Shown here: positions 11,777 through 23,006 of the stretch, piece after piece | Layout of the letters: each line of letters begins with the position of its first letter | How positions within the stretch are numbered: position 1 is the stretch's first letter | NCBI GenBank assembly: GCA_963422465.1 | Contig: OY730174.1 | Location: forward strand, 62,001 to 126,000 | DNA: 64,000 nt | DNA from: Lichina pygmaea | Taxonomy: Eukaryota > Ascomycota > Lichinomycetes > Lichinales > Lichinaceae | Direction of reading: 5' to 3' | Position numbers and translations under genes: made by a program | The notes under the pieces: model-generated | Told to the model about the DNA's origin: nothing | The model's database searches: none | What the model saw: the letters and a program-made list of their open reading frames with translations, nothing else

Positions 11777-14700
11777 ATGACCGCTTCGCGCGAGCGATCC
11801 TCGTCGGCGCGCTCCAACGACTCCATCACCAACGGCAGGGACTCAGACCCGAACCGGCAATCGTCGCCTTCGCGGCGCAACCCTCACGCTCTCGCGGTTC
11901 CGGACGGCCTCGGATCGCCATATCCTCCCGTTTCGGGCCCGAACACGCCCTACGCCCAGACCGCGTCGCCGCTTGCGCCGCCGAGGCCCCGTGCGTATAC
12001 GGCGGCGGAGCCGAACGCGATGCATCAGAGCGGCGCCTATCGACCTACGACTCGTGCCGGCCCGACCTCGCAGATGCATGCCGTCTACCAGCCAGGCGGT
12101 AGGCATGTGTCGGCTGCTCAGGGCGCAGACGCTGCGCGCGCGTACGTCCCCGCACCACCACCTCCACCTCCACCACCGCCGACATCGCCCCCGGTGCCTC
12201 AGAGCCACATGATGTCGATACCGCCGCCGCCCCCTCCCCGGCCGCCGCCCACGTCGGCACCCACGGCGGCGCTTCCTCCTCCGCCGGGACCGCCGCCCGG
12301 ACCACCGCCAGGGCCTCCGTCGGCTCCACCGTCGAACTGGCAGCCTGGCTGGGCGAGGTACCACGATCGAGCGTTCCCTCCCCCGCCACCACTTCAAGCT
12401 CCGTCGGGGCCGGCTGTCTACCATCCGGGCCAGCCTTACCAGGGGATGACGCCTTTCCCTCATCAGCATGCTCCTCCTCCTCCTCCTCCTCAGCAACAGC
12501 CCAACGACAACCAGCCGCTGACGTCGGCGACGTACATCCCGAATGGTGGATCATTTGGACCCGGGGTGGGCATTCCGCCGCTGCACTTCTTTACGCGGAA
12601 CGAGATGGAGCAAAAGGAGCAGCAACACCAACAACATCAACATCAACATCAATATCAATATCAATATCAACAGCACCAGCACCAGAAGCAGCAGCAGCAG
12701 CAGCAGAACAGTTCTCACCAAGCCCCAAAGTACAGCCGGGGCAACGGCGCCGAGATTTCTGCCGGCGCGGACGGCTCGAGAGACACGCCAACGTCTCGTC
12801 GCCCCTCGGACGCCGCGCTCACGACGCCCGTCGACGATGATCTTAAAGCCGGTCAGATCGTGCCGCAGACGCCTTCGACGAGGCAACATCATCTGGCACT
12901 CCCTGTACGTGATATCGCTCGTGACGGCGGCCCCTCCGGTCCGCCCACGGCGACGAAGATCAACCCGCAGATCCCTTTTGCCGAACTCAGCTCGGCCACG
13001 GCGGCCACACACTCCGGCCACCGCCAGACGAGCAGCAACGCGTCCAACACGCCTGTGTCGCCCCGCGACGCGGCGACCCTCTGGCCGCTGGAGCGCGTGC
13101 TACATTGGCTCGCCGTCAACGACTTCTCGAAGGACTGGCAGGAGACATTCCGGACGTTGAAGGTGCAAGACGCAGAATTCCTCGCGCTCGGCCGCGGCCA
13201 CGGCGGCCGAGGCAACTTGGGGATGATGTATCAATGGATCTATCCGTGGTTGGCAAAGGAGTGTACCCGAAGCGGCACTGGCTGGGACCAGGGCAAGGAG
13301 CGGGAGGAGGGCAAGCGCATGAGGAAGCTCATCCGAAGGATGGCCGACACAAACGCCGGTGGTTCCAGCTCGCGCACGACGCCGGCAAGGCGAGAATCCT
13401 TGGCCGCCCCGGAGCTGCCTTTGCCCGCCGGCCGATTGGACCAGACTTCCGCGACGACGACGCCGACGCTGACACCGAGCACGGCTGGTGCCGGCGAAGA
13501 CAGCCCTGTCGTACCGATGCCTCCCAAAGGCCACCACCTTCCGCCCCTCGGCACGAGGAGGTCGTCGAGCCACACCCACACCGTGACGTCACTATTCGGC
13601 AACAGCGTCGCCAACATGAGCGATCCGAACATCAGCGAGTCCGGTCGGATGGCGCACGCCCGACTCGGAACTTCAAGGAACATCCGTAACGGCGGCCTGG
13701 AGGGTGCCACGACGAGGAGGCATAGCCCAAGCACGTCGAGCGAAGCCGGCGGCGGCGGCGCCGGCGGCGCCGGCGGTGGTGGTGGTGCCGCCTTCGCTCC
13801 TCCGGCATTCCGTGGCGATGGCCCTCGTCTCTCGGTCGATGCGAGTCCTCGAAGCGGAAGCCCCAGCGTCCAGCAGACCGCGTTCGCCTCGGTACCGGCC
13901 AACAGCAACCTCTCCCCGTCGAGTCTTGGGTTCGGTTTCCCGCCGGGACACTACAAGAGCAACAGCACCGATTCCTCTGTCTCGCTGTCTGTGGCGACCC
14001 CCGGCGGCGCGCAACGAACCGGCTCCGAGACGCTACGAGGCCACACTGCGGACGCGATCGGCAAGGCCGCCAGCCACGAAGGCTGCTCCAAGGACCATCA
14101 CCGCGGCATTCTCAGCAAGCTCCGCAGAAGCCGTCGGAAGGACGACGGCGCGCACCCGTCGCCGGAGGAGCAGCATCCCGAATCACCCGACAGCCCCATG
14201 CAACTTCGCCACCCGCCGCAGCCGTTTGCGCGGCCGAGCTTCAACGGCAGCGACACGTCCCTGGACCGCACCCCGTCGTCGTCCGCCGTATCGGACCACG
14301 AGCGATGGCTGCTCAAGCACGGGAGGACGATGCCGCGCGGCAGTCCGTCGAGGCGATTTGCGCTGGCCACCTTGGACGGATGGAGCTACCGGCTGGTCGA
14401 CATCACCGAAGCCGAGTCGGCCAGTCAGATCCGGCTGCTCGTCTGCCACAATCTCGGCGTTGTCGACAGCGTCGTGGCTCAGATTTTCATCACCGAACCG
14501 GGTCAGACCGAGCACGAGGAGGCCCTCAACGACACGTCGCTCGTCGCGTCTCGTCGCGGCCGGTCTGACGCGCAGGCGAGCCTCAAACTTTACGTAAGGC
14601 CCGTATCGTCCGCAAGGGCGGCGGCGGCGGCGGCGGCGGCGACGGCGGGCACCGGTCTGGGTCTGTCCGAGAGAAGCCAGTCGTCCCCCTCTGCCGCGGC

Positions 14701-17700
14701 TCATCCACCTACGAGCAAGGTCTGGGACGAGACGAACCGGACCCGGTTCTCGCAGGTGACCGACAGAAACAGCCCTTCGGACCATAGCAGTTCGAGGCCG
14801 TCCACGCTGCGTGCCAGTAGCGTGACAACGCCTCACGCGTCGAAGGCCATCTCGCCGTCCGTGTCTACCGCGGACGGTGCCTCCGGATCGGCCACCATCC
14901 ACGAGCGGCGTATGCTGAAGATGGGCAGATCGGGGTTGAGCGATGCTTCGCACGGCGAGACGTCGACGGCCGACAAGACGCCCGCTCTAGAAGTGGCGGC
15001 GGCTGCGACGGCAGCGGAAGAGTATTATCGAGAGACGGACAGCAAGCAGAAGATACACCTGGCGCAGAAGCAGGGGAAGCGCAGAGGCGAGTCTCCGGAG
15101 GAAGGCACCCACAGCTTCGGCATCAAACGAGAAGGCATCATCGACTTCGACGTCCCCCGGGATTCGCCCTACGTCGACAAGAAGCAGGAGACGCTGATTC
15201 CACAGCGGAGGCCGCCGCCGCCACCGGCGGAGTCGAGCACCCTGATCAAGGCAAATTCGCTGGGAAAGAGGGCGGGCCAGAGGATGATGCAATCGCGCTC
15301 GGAGCAAGCAGGCGGACGAGACGAGCGCGCGTCCGGGGAGTCCGCTGCCGCCGCCGAGTCGTCGTCGGAGCGTAGCCGGCGTCGTCCACCGGAGAACGCG
15401 GCCTCGGCACCGAAAGGTATCCTGGGCATCGGCGCGGCCGTCGTTCGAGCCGGGACGCTCTCCGCAGGCTACACGGCGCTCGCACCGCCTAACCCCGAGT
15501 CATCGGAGGAGGAACAGTCCCTCCACCCGAGCGCCGATATCTCAGCCCTTTACCAGGAAGCCATGGGCTCGCCGTATCTGGAAACAACCGGTTCTGTCAG
15601 AAGCTTGGCCCAGCACACCAACGAGAGCTCACCTCACAGCTCTCGAACACCGTCGGACAAGGCTCTCAAGATTCTCGGCATCCCAGGACATCGAGCCCTC
15701 AACGGCGACGACAGACAGCAGGACCGCCAGCAGGATAGGCAACAAGACAGGCAGCAGGACCGAATGGCCGGTCCAGCTCCTCCTCAGCGCTCGAGGGAAC
15801 GGTCAGAGCCACCGGCTGTTGCGAATCAGCTCCAAGCTCAGCTCGCCGAGAGCTCCTACCTCGCCAGCCGAACGATGCCGTCCCGCAAGTCGTACGGACC
15901 AGATCTCGAGTTTACGGGAAACGACGTGACCTTTCAAAGGCCTGTTCAGCCGACAACGGAGATTTCGGACGACGATTCGGACGACGGCCTCTTCGCCGTG
16001 CCCCTCGTGTCGAGGACGCAGCAGGCGACATCGAGCTCGGGGACGGCCCTGGAAGCCGGCAACGGGACCGGGGGCAGAAGCGAGCGTCCGATCCTCACGG
16101 TGAACACCACATCGCGCTCGAAGAAGGGTCTCTCCGTCACTTTCCAGTCGCCCGAATCTCCGACTCCGACGGGCCGGAAGGGCTCGGAGTCGGCCAAGAC
16201 AGACACCGGAGGCGAAGAAGAGGATCAAGACGACTCGACCGGCAATGGACGGCCAACACCGGGATCCACGGCCTCGGGCAGCTACTCCGCGCAATCGCCA
16301 GACGAAGCAAGTCGACTACTCCGACGGGAATCGTTCGCGGACAAGGACATGTGGGCCAATCGACCGCCGGCCGAGGCCCTCATCGATCATCTCGACGATT
16401 TCTTCCCCAACCTGGACCTCGACCAACCTCTGGCGCTCGGAGACCAAGTCCCGTCGGCATCGCCGCCGCAATCGCCGTCGGCGTTGACGACCAAGAACTC
16501 TTTCGAGACGGAGGAGCAACCGCATCAGCTCGGGCCACAGGCAGGCGTGTCACCGGATGCCAGCCGGAGCCCGACACCGCCGCAGGCGGAGGAAGACCAC
16601 GACGTAGACGCCATCGCTCATCCTCCGGCGCTGAACATCGCGAAGCGAACGGTACGGAAGTCCGGAGGGCTCGGTCGAATGAAGTCCATCCGCGAGGTCG
16701 CCAAGGGAGCACACGAAGCCAACCGGAAACGCATGTCAATACCGCCGCAAAACACCAAGTCGGGAGATATCCTTCGAAGAAAGAGCACGAAGATGTTTGG
16801 TGCGAACATTGTCCAGATCAAGCCCACCCGGGGCCTCGTCGAGAGTGCTCCAGCGGAAGAATCATCGCAGAGCGCTGTTCCGCAGCGTCAAGGTAAGCGT
16901 CGTCCGTGTCTCGGCCCGTCAGCCCGCTTGTGACCGTGGAGCGAGATGGCTGATAAATGTCTCCGCAGCGACCTTCAAGTGGTTCCGAGGCCAACTGATC
17001 GGCAAGGGAACGTACGGGCGTGTGTATCTAGGGATGAACGCTACGACGGGCGAGTTCCTCGCGGTCAAACAGGTCGAAGTCAACCGCGCCGCTGCGGGGC
17101 AAGACCAAGAACGGATCAAGGAGATGGTGGCGGCGCTCGACCAAGAGATCGACACGATGCAGCACCTCGACCACGACAACATCGTGCAGTACCTGGGATG
17201 CGAGCGCAAGGAGTATTCCATCAGCATCTTCCTCGAGTACATCTCCGGTGGGTCCGTGGGTAGCTGCTTGCGCAAGCACGGTAAGTTCGAGGAGTGCGTC
17301 GTGAGCTCCTTGACCCGACAGACCCTGGCCGGACTCGCGTACCTTCATCGCGAGGGCATCTTGCACAGGGATCTGAAAGCCGACAACATCCTGCTCGACC
17401 TCGACGGCACGTGCAAGATATCGGATTTCGGCATCTCCAAGAAGACGGACAACATCTACGGCAACGACGTGACCAACTCGATGCAGGGGTCCGTCTTCTG
17501 GATGGCGCCCGAGGTGATCCGGTCCCAGGGCCAAGGTTACAGCGCCAAGGTCGACGTTTGGTCGCTCGGCTGCGTCGTGCTCGAGATGTTCGCCGGTCGG
17601 CGGCCGTGGTCGCGCGAGGAAGCCATCGGCGCCATCTACAAGCTCGGAAGCCTCCAAGCGCCTCCTATCCCCGACGACGTGTCCCAAACCATCAGTCCTC

Positions 17701-17949
17701 AGGCGATCGGCCTCCTGATGGACTGCTTCACCATGTATGTTTTCTCGTCGATGTCGCGCAAGTGCTCGACTATGATCCATGACAAGACGGCTTGTTTCGT
17801 CGCTGACTGGTCTCGGTGCCGTTGCTAGTGATCCTTCGGAGCGTCCAACGGCCGAGACATTGCTCAGCCATCACTCGTTCTGCCAAGTCAACCCGAGCTA
17901 TGACTTTTTGGATACGGACCTGTACGCGAAGATCAGAGGCGCCTATTGA
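11777..17949 (+). CDS. BCK1: MAPKKK of the cell wall integrity pathway (Bck1 type)
   Basis: Exons 11777-16892, 16969-17734 and 17829-17949 encode 2000 aa. Bck1 acts below protein kinase C and phosphorylates the Mkk MAPKK in the Slt2/Mps1 pathway. The N-terminus is disordered and Pro-rich, with a His/Gln/Tyr run from 12608 to 12710. A SAM-like block (LWPLERVLHWLAVNDFS, about 435-520) and an RA-like block (FALATLDGWSYRLVDI, about 860-945) follow. A DRQQ tandem repeat is coded at 15710-15765. The kinase domain occupies about 1707-1985: GKGTYGRV loop, Lys1739 in LAVKQ, HRDLKADN with Asp1840, DFG at 1858 and a MAPEV motif. Met at 11777 (CCACCATGA) is preferred; an in-frame ATG at 11648 would add 43 residues. 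The end DLYAKIRGAY is intact. Confidence 0.92.
12608..12710 (+). repeat. CAx-repeat coding a His/Gln/Tyr low-complexity run in Bck1
   Basis: Imperfect CAA/CAT/TAT/CAG triplets code alternating Q, H and Y residues, ending in a run of six CAG codons. It is in frame within exon 1 of bck1. Confidence 0.85.
15710..15765 (+). repeat. 12-bp tandem repeat coding DRQQ units in Bck1
   Basis: About four to five copies of a 12-nt unit (GACAGGCAGCAG-like) code the tetrapeptide DRQQ in frame in exon 1 of bck1. A multiple of 12 nt keeps the frame if the copy number changes. Confidence 0.85.
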
Positions 17950-18754
17950 GATGTCAGGATTCCGTTCCGTTGAAAATGCCGGGTTTCCGACCTTTGCAGT
18001 CTTTTCTCTTGTCTCCTGTCTCCGCCTTCTTCCTCTCAATCCTTGCGCATGGTTTGAATTGCCTTTTAGCGTGGAGTTCCTCTCCAAGGTGTCGTGCTCG
18101 TAACTTGGCGTTGGCGGCGACGGCCCGAGATACTCATCACTGTCCGTTGTCTCTTTTGTTGTATTGTCTCCGTCTCTGTTGGATTCTATGTTTAGCGTTC
18201 GGGCAAGTCATGTCTGATGTCGAAGATGATGACGATCAGTAGGACCACTAATTTTTCTGCTATACCACCGTACCTTGATGGCACTGACTTTCTCCCACAC
18301 ACTCTCACTCTCTCGTTTCCTTCCAAACCCCACCCTCTTTCGTTCTCCTTCTCCGTTCTTGGTTCTTCCTGCTCTACTCCCAATAGAAACTTTCAAATGC
18401 ATCAGATCAATCGGTATGCGCCGTCATTAGAAGTACTGAAGCAAGTACCAAATAATGAGTCCAGCCTTTACCACCTGTAAACCCTACTCTGAGATGCTTC
18501 CTTGGTGATATGTCGATCCCGATTTAAAGTCTATTTCTAGTCCAATCTCTTGATATTTCTGAACAGATGTTTGTTGGTGTAAGCATTTCTGTTGACAAGG
18601 CGGGAGTGGGGGACAAAACTTCGACCGTAAACTTACTCAGCCGGGTCTTTGTACGCATCCACAAAACGTCTAGACAACTACGTAGCGCTCTCGCTCCAAA
18701 CCTCTTACGACCCACCACGAGGAGGGAGGAAGGAAGATCAAGCATAATTGAGAG
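17950..18754. other. Intergenic region
   Basis: No gene seen. The first half is T/C-rich and resembles a 3' flank of bck1; the second half precedes eIF3k. Confidence 0.5.
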
Positions 18755-20055
18755 ATGGTTGTCCCCTTCGACCACGCTCCCAAGCGGCCGGAGCACATTG
18801 AGAATATCTTGAATGGGCTGGATCGCTACAATCCAGAGACGACGATGATCTTCCAGGACTATGTGCAGCAGCAATGCGAGGAAGGCGCGTATGATTCTTA
18901 TGCAAACTTGGCGCTGCTAAAGCTGTAAGTCGATCTTGTTTTTGACGCGACATTCTACCTCTGTTCGTTGCGAAATGCGTCTGTGTGGGTTCTGCAATGC
19001 GACCTGGGAGAGACAATGGCGTCGACGTCGACGATGACGACGATGATGATTATGATATAGAAGTCTGGAGAAGGCTGTCTGCCTCGTTGATGTACTCTAT
19101 TATTAGCTCTATCTGATCAAAGCCGGGTCATTTCACGTTGACCATGGCTATATGCTTTCTTCGACCCACCTTGTCTTCTGCCTCTGCCCATGACGACTGG
19201 CTAACTCAAGGGTCTGCTGCGAGTTCTGCTCCTGGCATGGCTACTTACAACTAGATATCAATTCAACCCGAATCTCTCCCGGGACGAGACGGTCACAAAC
19301 ATCCTTGTCAAGGCCCTAACGGATCTGCCCTCCCCGGATTTCTCTCTCTGCCTTCACCTGCTCCCGCCTCATCTGCTCGTCGCGCCGGCGCATCTGACGA
19401 CGTCCACTGCGACCCCGGCCGCGGGCGACGCGCCGCTTGCAGAGGCGGTCCAGAAATTGTTCGTCCTCAACACACATCTCTGCAGCGCGCAATATCGCGA
19501 GTTCTGGACCACGCTCGACAGCGACGACCTCTACGCGGATCTGGTCGCCGACGTCAGCGGCTTCGAGGAACTCATTCGGGTGCGTATCGCCGGCTGCGTC
19601 GGCCAGGCCGTGCGCGAGATCGACCGACATGTCCTCGAGGAATGGTTGAATCTCCAAGGCAAGGAATTTGATCGATTCGTCTCGGAGGTGTGCGAGTGGG
19701 CCATCGACGGAGACGTCATCAAGGTGCCGCTGAACAAGGAGAACGAAGCAAAGGGGACGGTCATCCGGGAAAACGTCAAATTCGATCGTGAGTCTACGAT
19801 GGATCATAACGCTCGTCCCTCTCGCCCATCCTACCCTGTCCTGTTGTTTTCATCGTCAACTACCCTGGCAAGGATCAACTTGCCAACTACACTTCACGTC
19901 TCATCGATCGACCTACTCACGGATACCTCAACTTCCTTTCTTCCGCCCCATCTACCAAATTCTTGAACGAAGCAAGATTGAGGACAGAAGAACTAATGCC
20001 ACGCCTTGCAGAATTCTCAAAGATGGTCCACCGAGCCTACGAGCGTCCGGCATGA
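18755..20055 (+). CDS. Eukaryotic translation initiation factor 3 subunit K
   Basis: Exons 18755-18924, 19255-19787 and 20012-20055 give 248 aa, close to the usual length of about 220-240. The start [19 protein letters not shown], then [11 protein letters not shown] and LALLKLYQFNP across the first splice, are diagnostic of eIF3k. Later come [11 protein letters not shown], a PCI/winged-helix region (about 130-215: [24 protein letters not shown]) and the short last exon [13 protein letters not shown], which is the family's typical end. eIF3k is a peripheral eIF3 subunit, present in filamentous fungi and absent from S. cerevisiae. Intron 1 is unusually long here (330 nt); intron 2 is 224 nt. 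Confidence 0.92.
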
Positions 20056-20935
20056 TGGTTCACCTTCACTATATAGCACACCAGTCTCCAAGCATGAAAT
20101 GGGTGGGATTTCGTCCTGGCTTGCTTGAACCCCCTTCTTCACCGGCTTCCTACATACGTACCGTGCCGACCACCCCAAACAAACAACTCCCTTTCCTCTT
20201 CCCCCGAGAAACATCTTTCGCATGTTCAGTAGAGTACGTGTCGGAAGACTTGTCTCCTCACTTCCGCCTCACTAATGTTGAGGAAGGAGAAGCCCATAAC
20301 CGCAAATAACTGGAATGAAAGTCACTCATGGTAGACGAAGAATCAAGAATGGTGTAGATGACAGTGACAGCGATAAGCCTGTCTCCTTTCCCTTCGCACC
20401 TCCAAGCCGATATTGTAACAAGTCACATAATACAGGAGGTGTTGCCTGAAATTCCGGTATGATCAACCTTGAGCAGGTCTGCGATCACCAATCAGTTGAT
20501 GTGAGATCCATTGTCTGTAAAGAGCTACTCCAGTAGCCCCGTAGATATCGACGAACAGCCATCACTGCTCGACATGATTGTAAGGTACGTCTACCGCTAG
20601 AAGCGTGCCCAAGCTGCTGGGACCTACGCCGTGGCAACGACCTGGGACAAGAAAACAGCGGGTGGCATCGTACGAGTAGCTGACCTTGGGCGCGGGGAGC
20701 ATCCAGCGCGAATGGAGTTGGCTGCTTGGCTGTTGCGCAGCTTGTTGCAAGGGCTGTCGGCGCACCCGCCGCCTGACGCGGAAGACTACTGGGACTTGGA
20801 TCACATCGCTTGATCTGCGAGTACGAGGCCGTAGCCCTCGAGCAGGCGGTGCAGTCAGGGTCTTGCCGGAAGTAGCGTGTGGTGGATTCGTAGGGAGGGC
20901 GTTGTTTGTCATTGGGGAGTCGGAAGCTTCTGCTC
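20056..20935. other. Convergent intergenic region between eIF3k and TSR4
   Basis: No gene recognised. It should hold the 3' ends of the two convergent transcripts. Short open frames on both strands show no family resemblance. Confidence 0.5.
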
Positions 20936-22557
20936 TTACTCCCACTGCACACCAACCCATTCTTCCAGATACCCTCCCATCGACCCCTGGTCGATCTTCT
21001 TTGTGTCAACAACATCATCAGCAGCAGCAACGCTAGAATTGCTACCATCTTCCTTTCCGTCTCCTTTCCTATTGTCTTCCATCGGCCTTGTGTCTGTCGT
21101 CGGCGTCGATATCGACCAGCTTGGTACACAGTCCTGCGAACAGGTGCCCAGAAGAAGCGTACCCCATTCCAATACACCGCCTTTCTCTTCGGAGAGGTCC
21201 TGATCGGGCTCCAGCTCATCGATGGCATGCGGCATGAGCTGTAGCTCGTAGGTGCGCGGCTTGGAACAGTTGTTGCAGGGGGGGATTCTGTGGGCTGTGC
21301 TGATACCGTTCATGCTGCCGCTTGGAATGCTCCCCGCTGTTGTTCGTGTTGTGGTGACTTTGCCGGAAAAGGGTTCGTTGTGGGAGGACGACGGAAATAA
21401 TTTTCCAACTTGGTCGATGCTCGAATAGAGCAATGGCATCCCGCCAAATTCATAGCGCAGAACCTGCAAAGGATTCTGTGCCACGCGGTCCGCGAATCGC
21501 TGAAAGGTTTTGTCGAGGGAAGACTCGAACACCTCCCTCTCCTTCGAAGCAACCTTGTGGGTCGTTGACGAGCCTTTGCCACCCAAGGCGGAGTCATCGT
21601 CTGCTCGCTCGTCGATAGTATACTCAGAGGAAATGGGTATATCCTGGGGAAGAGTGTCGAGAGTTTCATACTCTGCATCGAGGAAACAGGTCGTATAGGG
21701 CACGGGAGTGCGTTTGTTATCCGCCGCCGGCCATGCTTCGAACTGGAGACGAGCGTGGGATTCAATCGGTGCGGGTCCCGGTGATCCGGCTTGAGATGCA
21801 TCGTTGATGCCAATCTTCGCGGCGAACGTACTTGCTAAGCCTTCCTTGCAAGCTGGTTTTTGAGGCGCCTTGGCCCCGAGACTGCTTTTTGCGTCCAAGG
21901 CAGAGAAGGGATTCTTGGCAAGAGCCTGTGGTATATCCGAACTGGGTGAAGTAAAGGGGTTGGCATTCTTATCGTAGCTTCTCGATGAAGGAGATGATGA
22001 TAGAGTTGGAGCGGTCGAACTCTCTCCTCCGAACAATTCTCGTCCAATGTCTCGCTTGGGCAGAGCTTCAGATGTGGGCGTGACGGCGGGTTCGACAGTC
22101 ATGCTCTCGGCTCCCGCTACAGCCCTGGCTCCGTCCCAGTCCGTCCTGACGCCGCGGAGGGCTCTCACACTTCCTGCTTTTCGATTACACGTCCTTCGCA
22201 TACAAACAAAGATGTAGAGCCTTCGTCGATGGCCGGGGAAACGATCGGGCAGGTCCCCGTCGAGCTGCAGTAGCAATCGCATCAGGTCTCGGCAGACTTG
22301 ACAGCGAGCCAAGGTTGCTGAGGGTGGCCGGGCTGGAAAGAGCCAGTCCTGATGTAGGATAGAAAGGGAAGTCAGGCGTCCTGTGGTCTGCATCGTCTGA
22401 TGGCATGCGACAATGGGAGCGAACTTACAGGCCGTCCGCCGAGATGGCTGACAGGGTCATCCGTGGGTTCTTTTGAAGCATAGCCTAGAAGTACCCCTGT
22501 TTCCATGTAGTCTGTATCATCTGCGGCGCTGGACGAGTCGCTATCGTGTGGCGCCAT
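20936..22557 (-). CDS. TSR4: TSR4/PDCD2 ribosome-assembly chaperone
   Basis: Exons 22557-22429 and 22348-20936 encode 513 aa; the 80-nt intron has a GTAAGT donor, CTGAC branch and ATCAG acceptor. The N-terminus is typical: DSDSS, VLLGYASKEPTDD and SHLGGRP, then LFPARPPSATLARCQVCRDLM and LQLDGDLPDRFPGHRRRLYIFVC with CxxC zinc-binding pairs. The C-terminal PDCD2_C part has FQRFADRVAQNPLQVLRYEFGG, PPCNNCSKPRTYELQLMP and ends YLEEWVGVQWE. Tsr4 is a dedicated co-translational chaperone for Rps2 in yeast, needed for 20S pre-rRNA processing. The long middle segment is disordered and lineage-specific. Met at 22557 was chosen by alignment with the family; an in-frame ATG lies 99 nt upstream. Confidence 0.9.
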
Positions 22558-23006
22558 GGCGATAAGAGACGGATGAGAGGGTAGGTCCTCGGCGGTTTTG
22601 ATAAACGCAAGGATGTCCAGGCAGGTGCACGTAAACCTATTAGATGTGGTCGTCACCGTCGTTCCGTTACGGTACCGGTATACGGTACCGGTACGGTACT
22701 TAAGGTCAACTTTGTCCTTTCACCTTCCCTAAGACACTGCGTATTCCTCCAGATTTTCCCCTAGTCTCACTCAAGTCTCGATTTCTATTCCTTCAGAGGC
22801 TTTCTGGGAAAACAAGCACGTAATCGGAAGTTCTGCATGGCTCACAAGCCAGATCAGAGTAAGGATAAAGAAAAAAACATAAAGTTCTTTCACCCCTGTA
22901 GGCGTCCGAGTTCATCCAGAGCATTTCATCGAAAGTGCCATATATTCTACAAGTCTATATTCAGGATCCAGCCGAGATCTACCGTATGCTCGGCCACCAA
23001 GAAGTT
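22558..23006. other. Intergenic region with a GTACCGGTAC palindrome cluster
   Basis: No gene seen. Bases 22663-22700 form a cluster of GGTACC/ACCGGT palindromes just upstream of TSR4. The rest is the 3' flank of phosphoglycerate mutase. Confidence 0.55.

Noticed and set aside
14183-14953. Minus-strand frame opposite bck1
   Set aside because: It is an antisense shadow with Arg/Gly-rich low complexity; the plus strand is a conserved MAPKKK exon.
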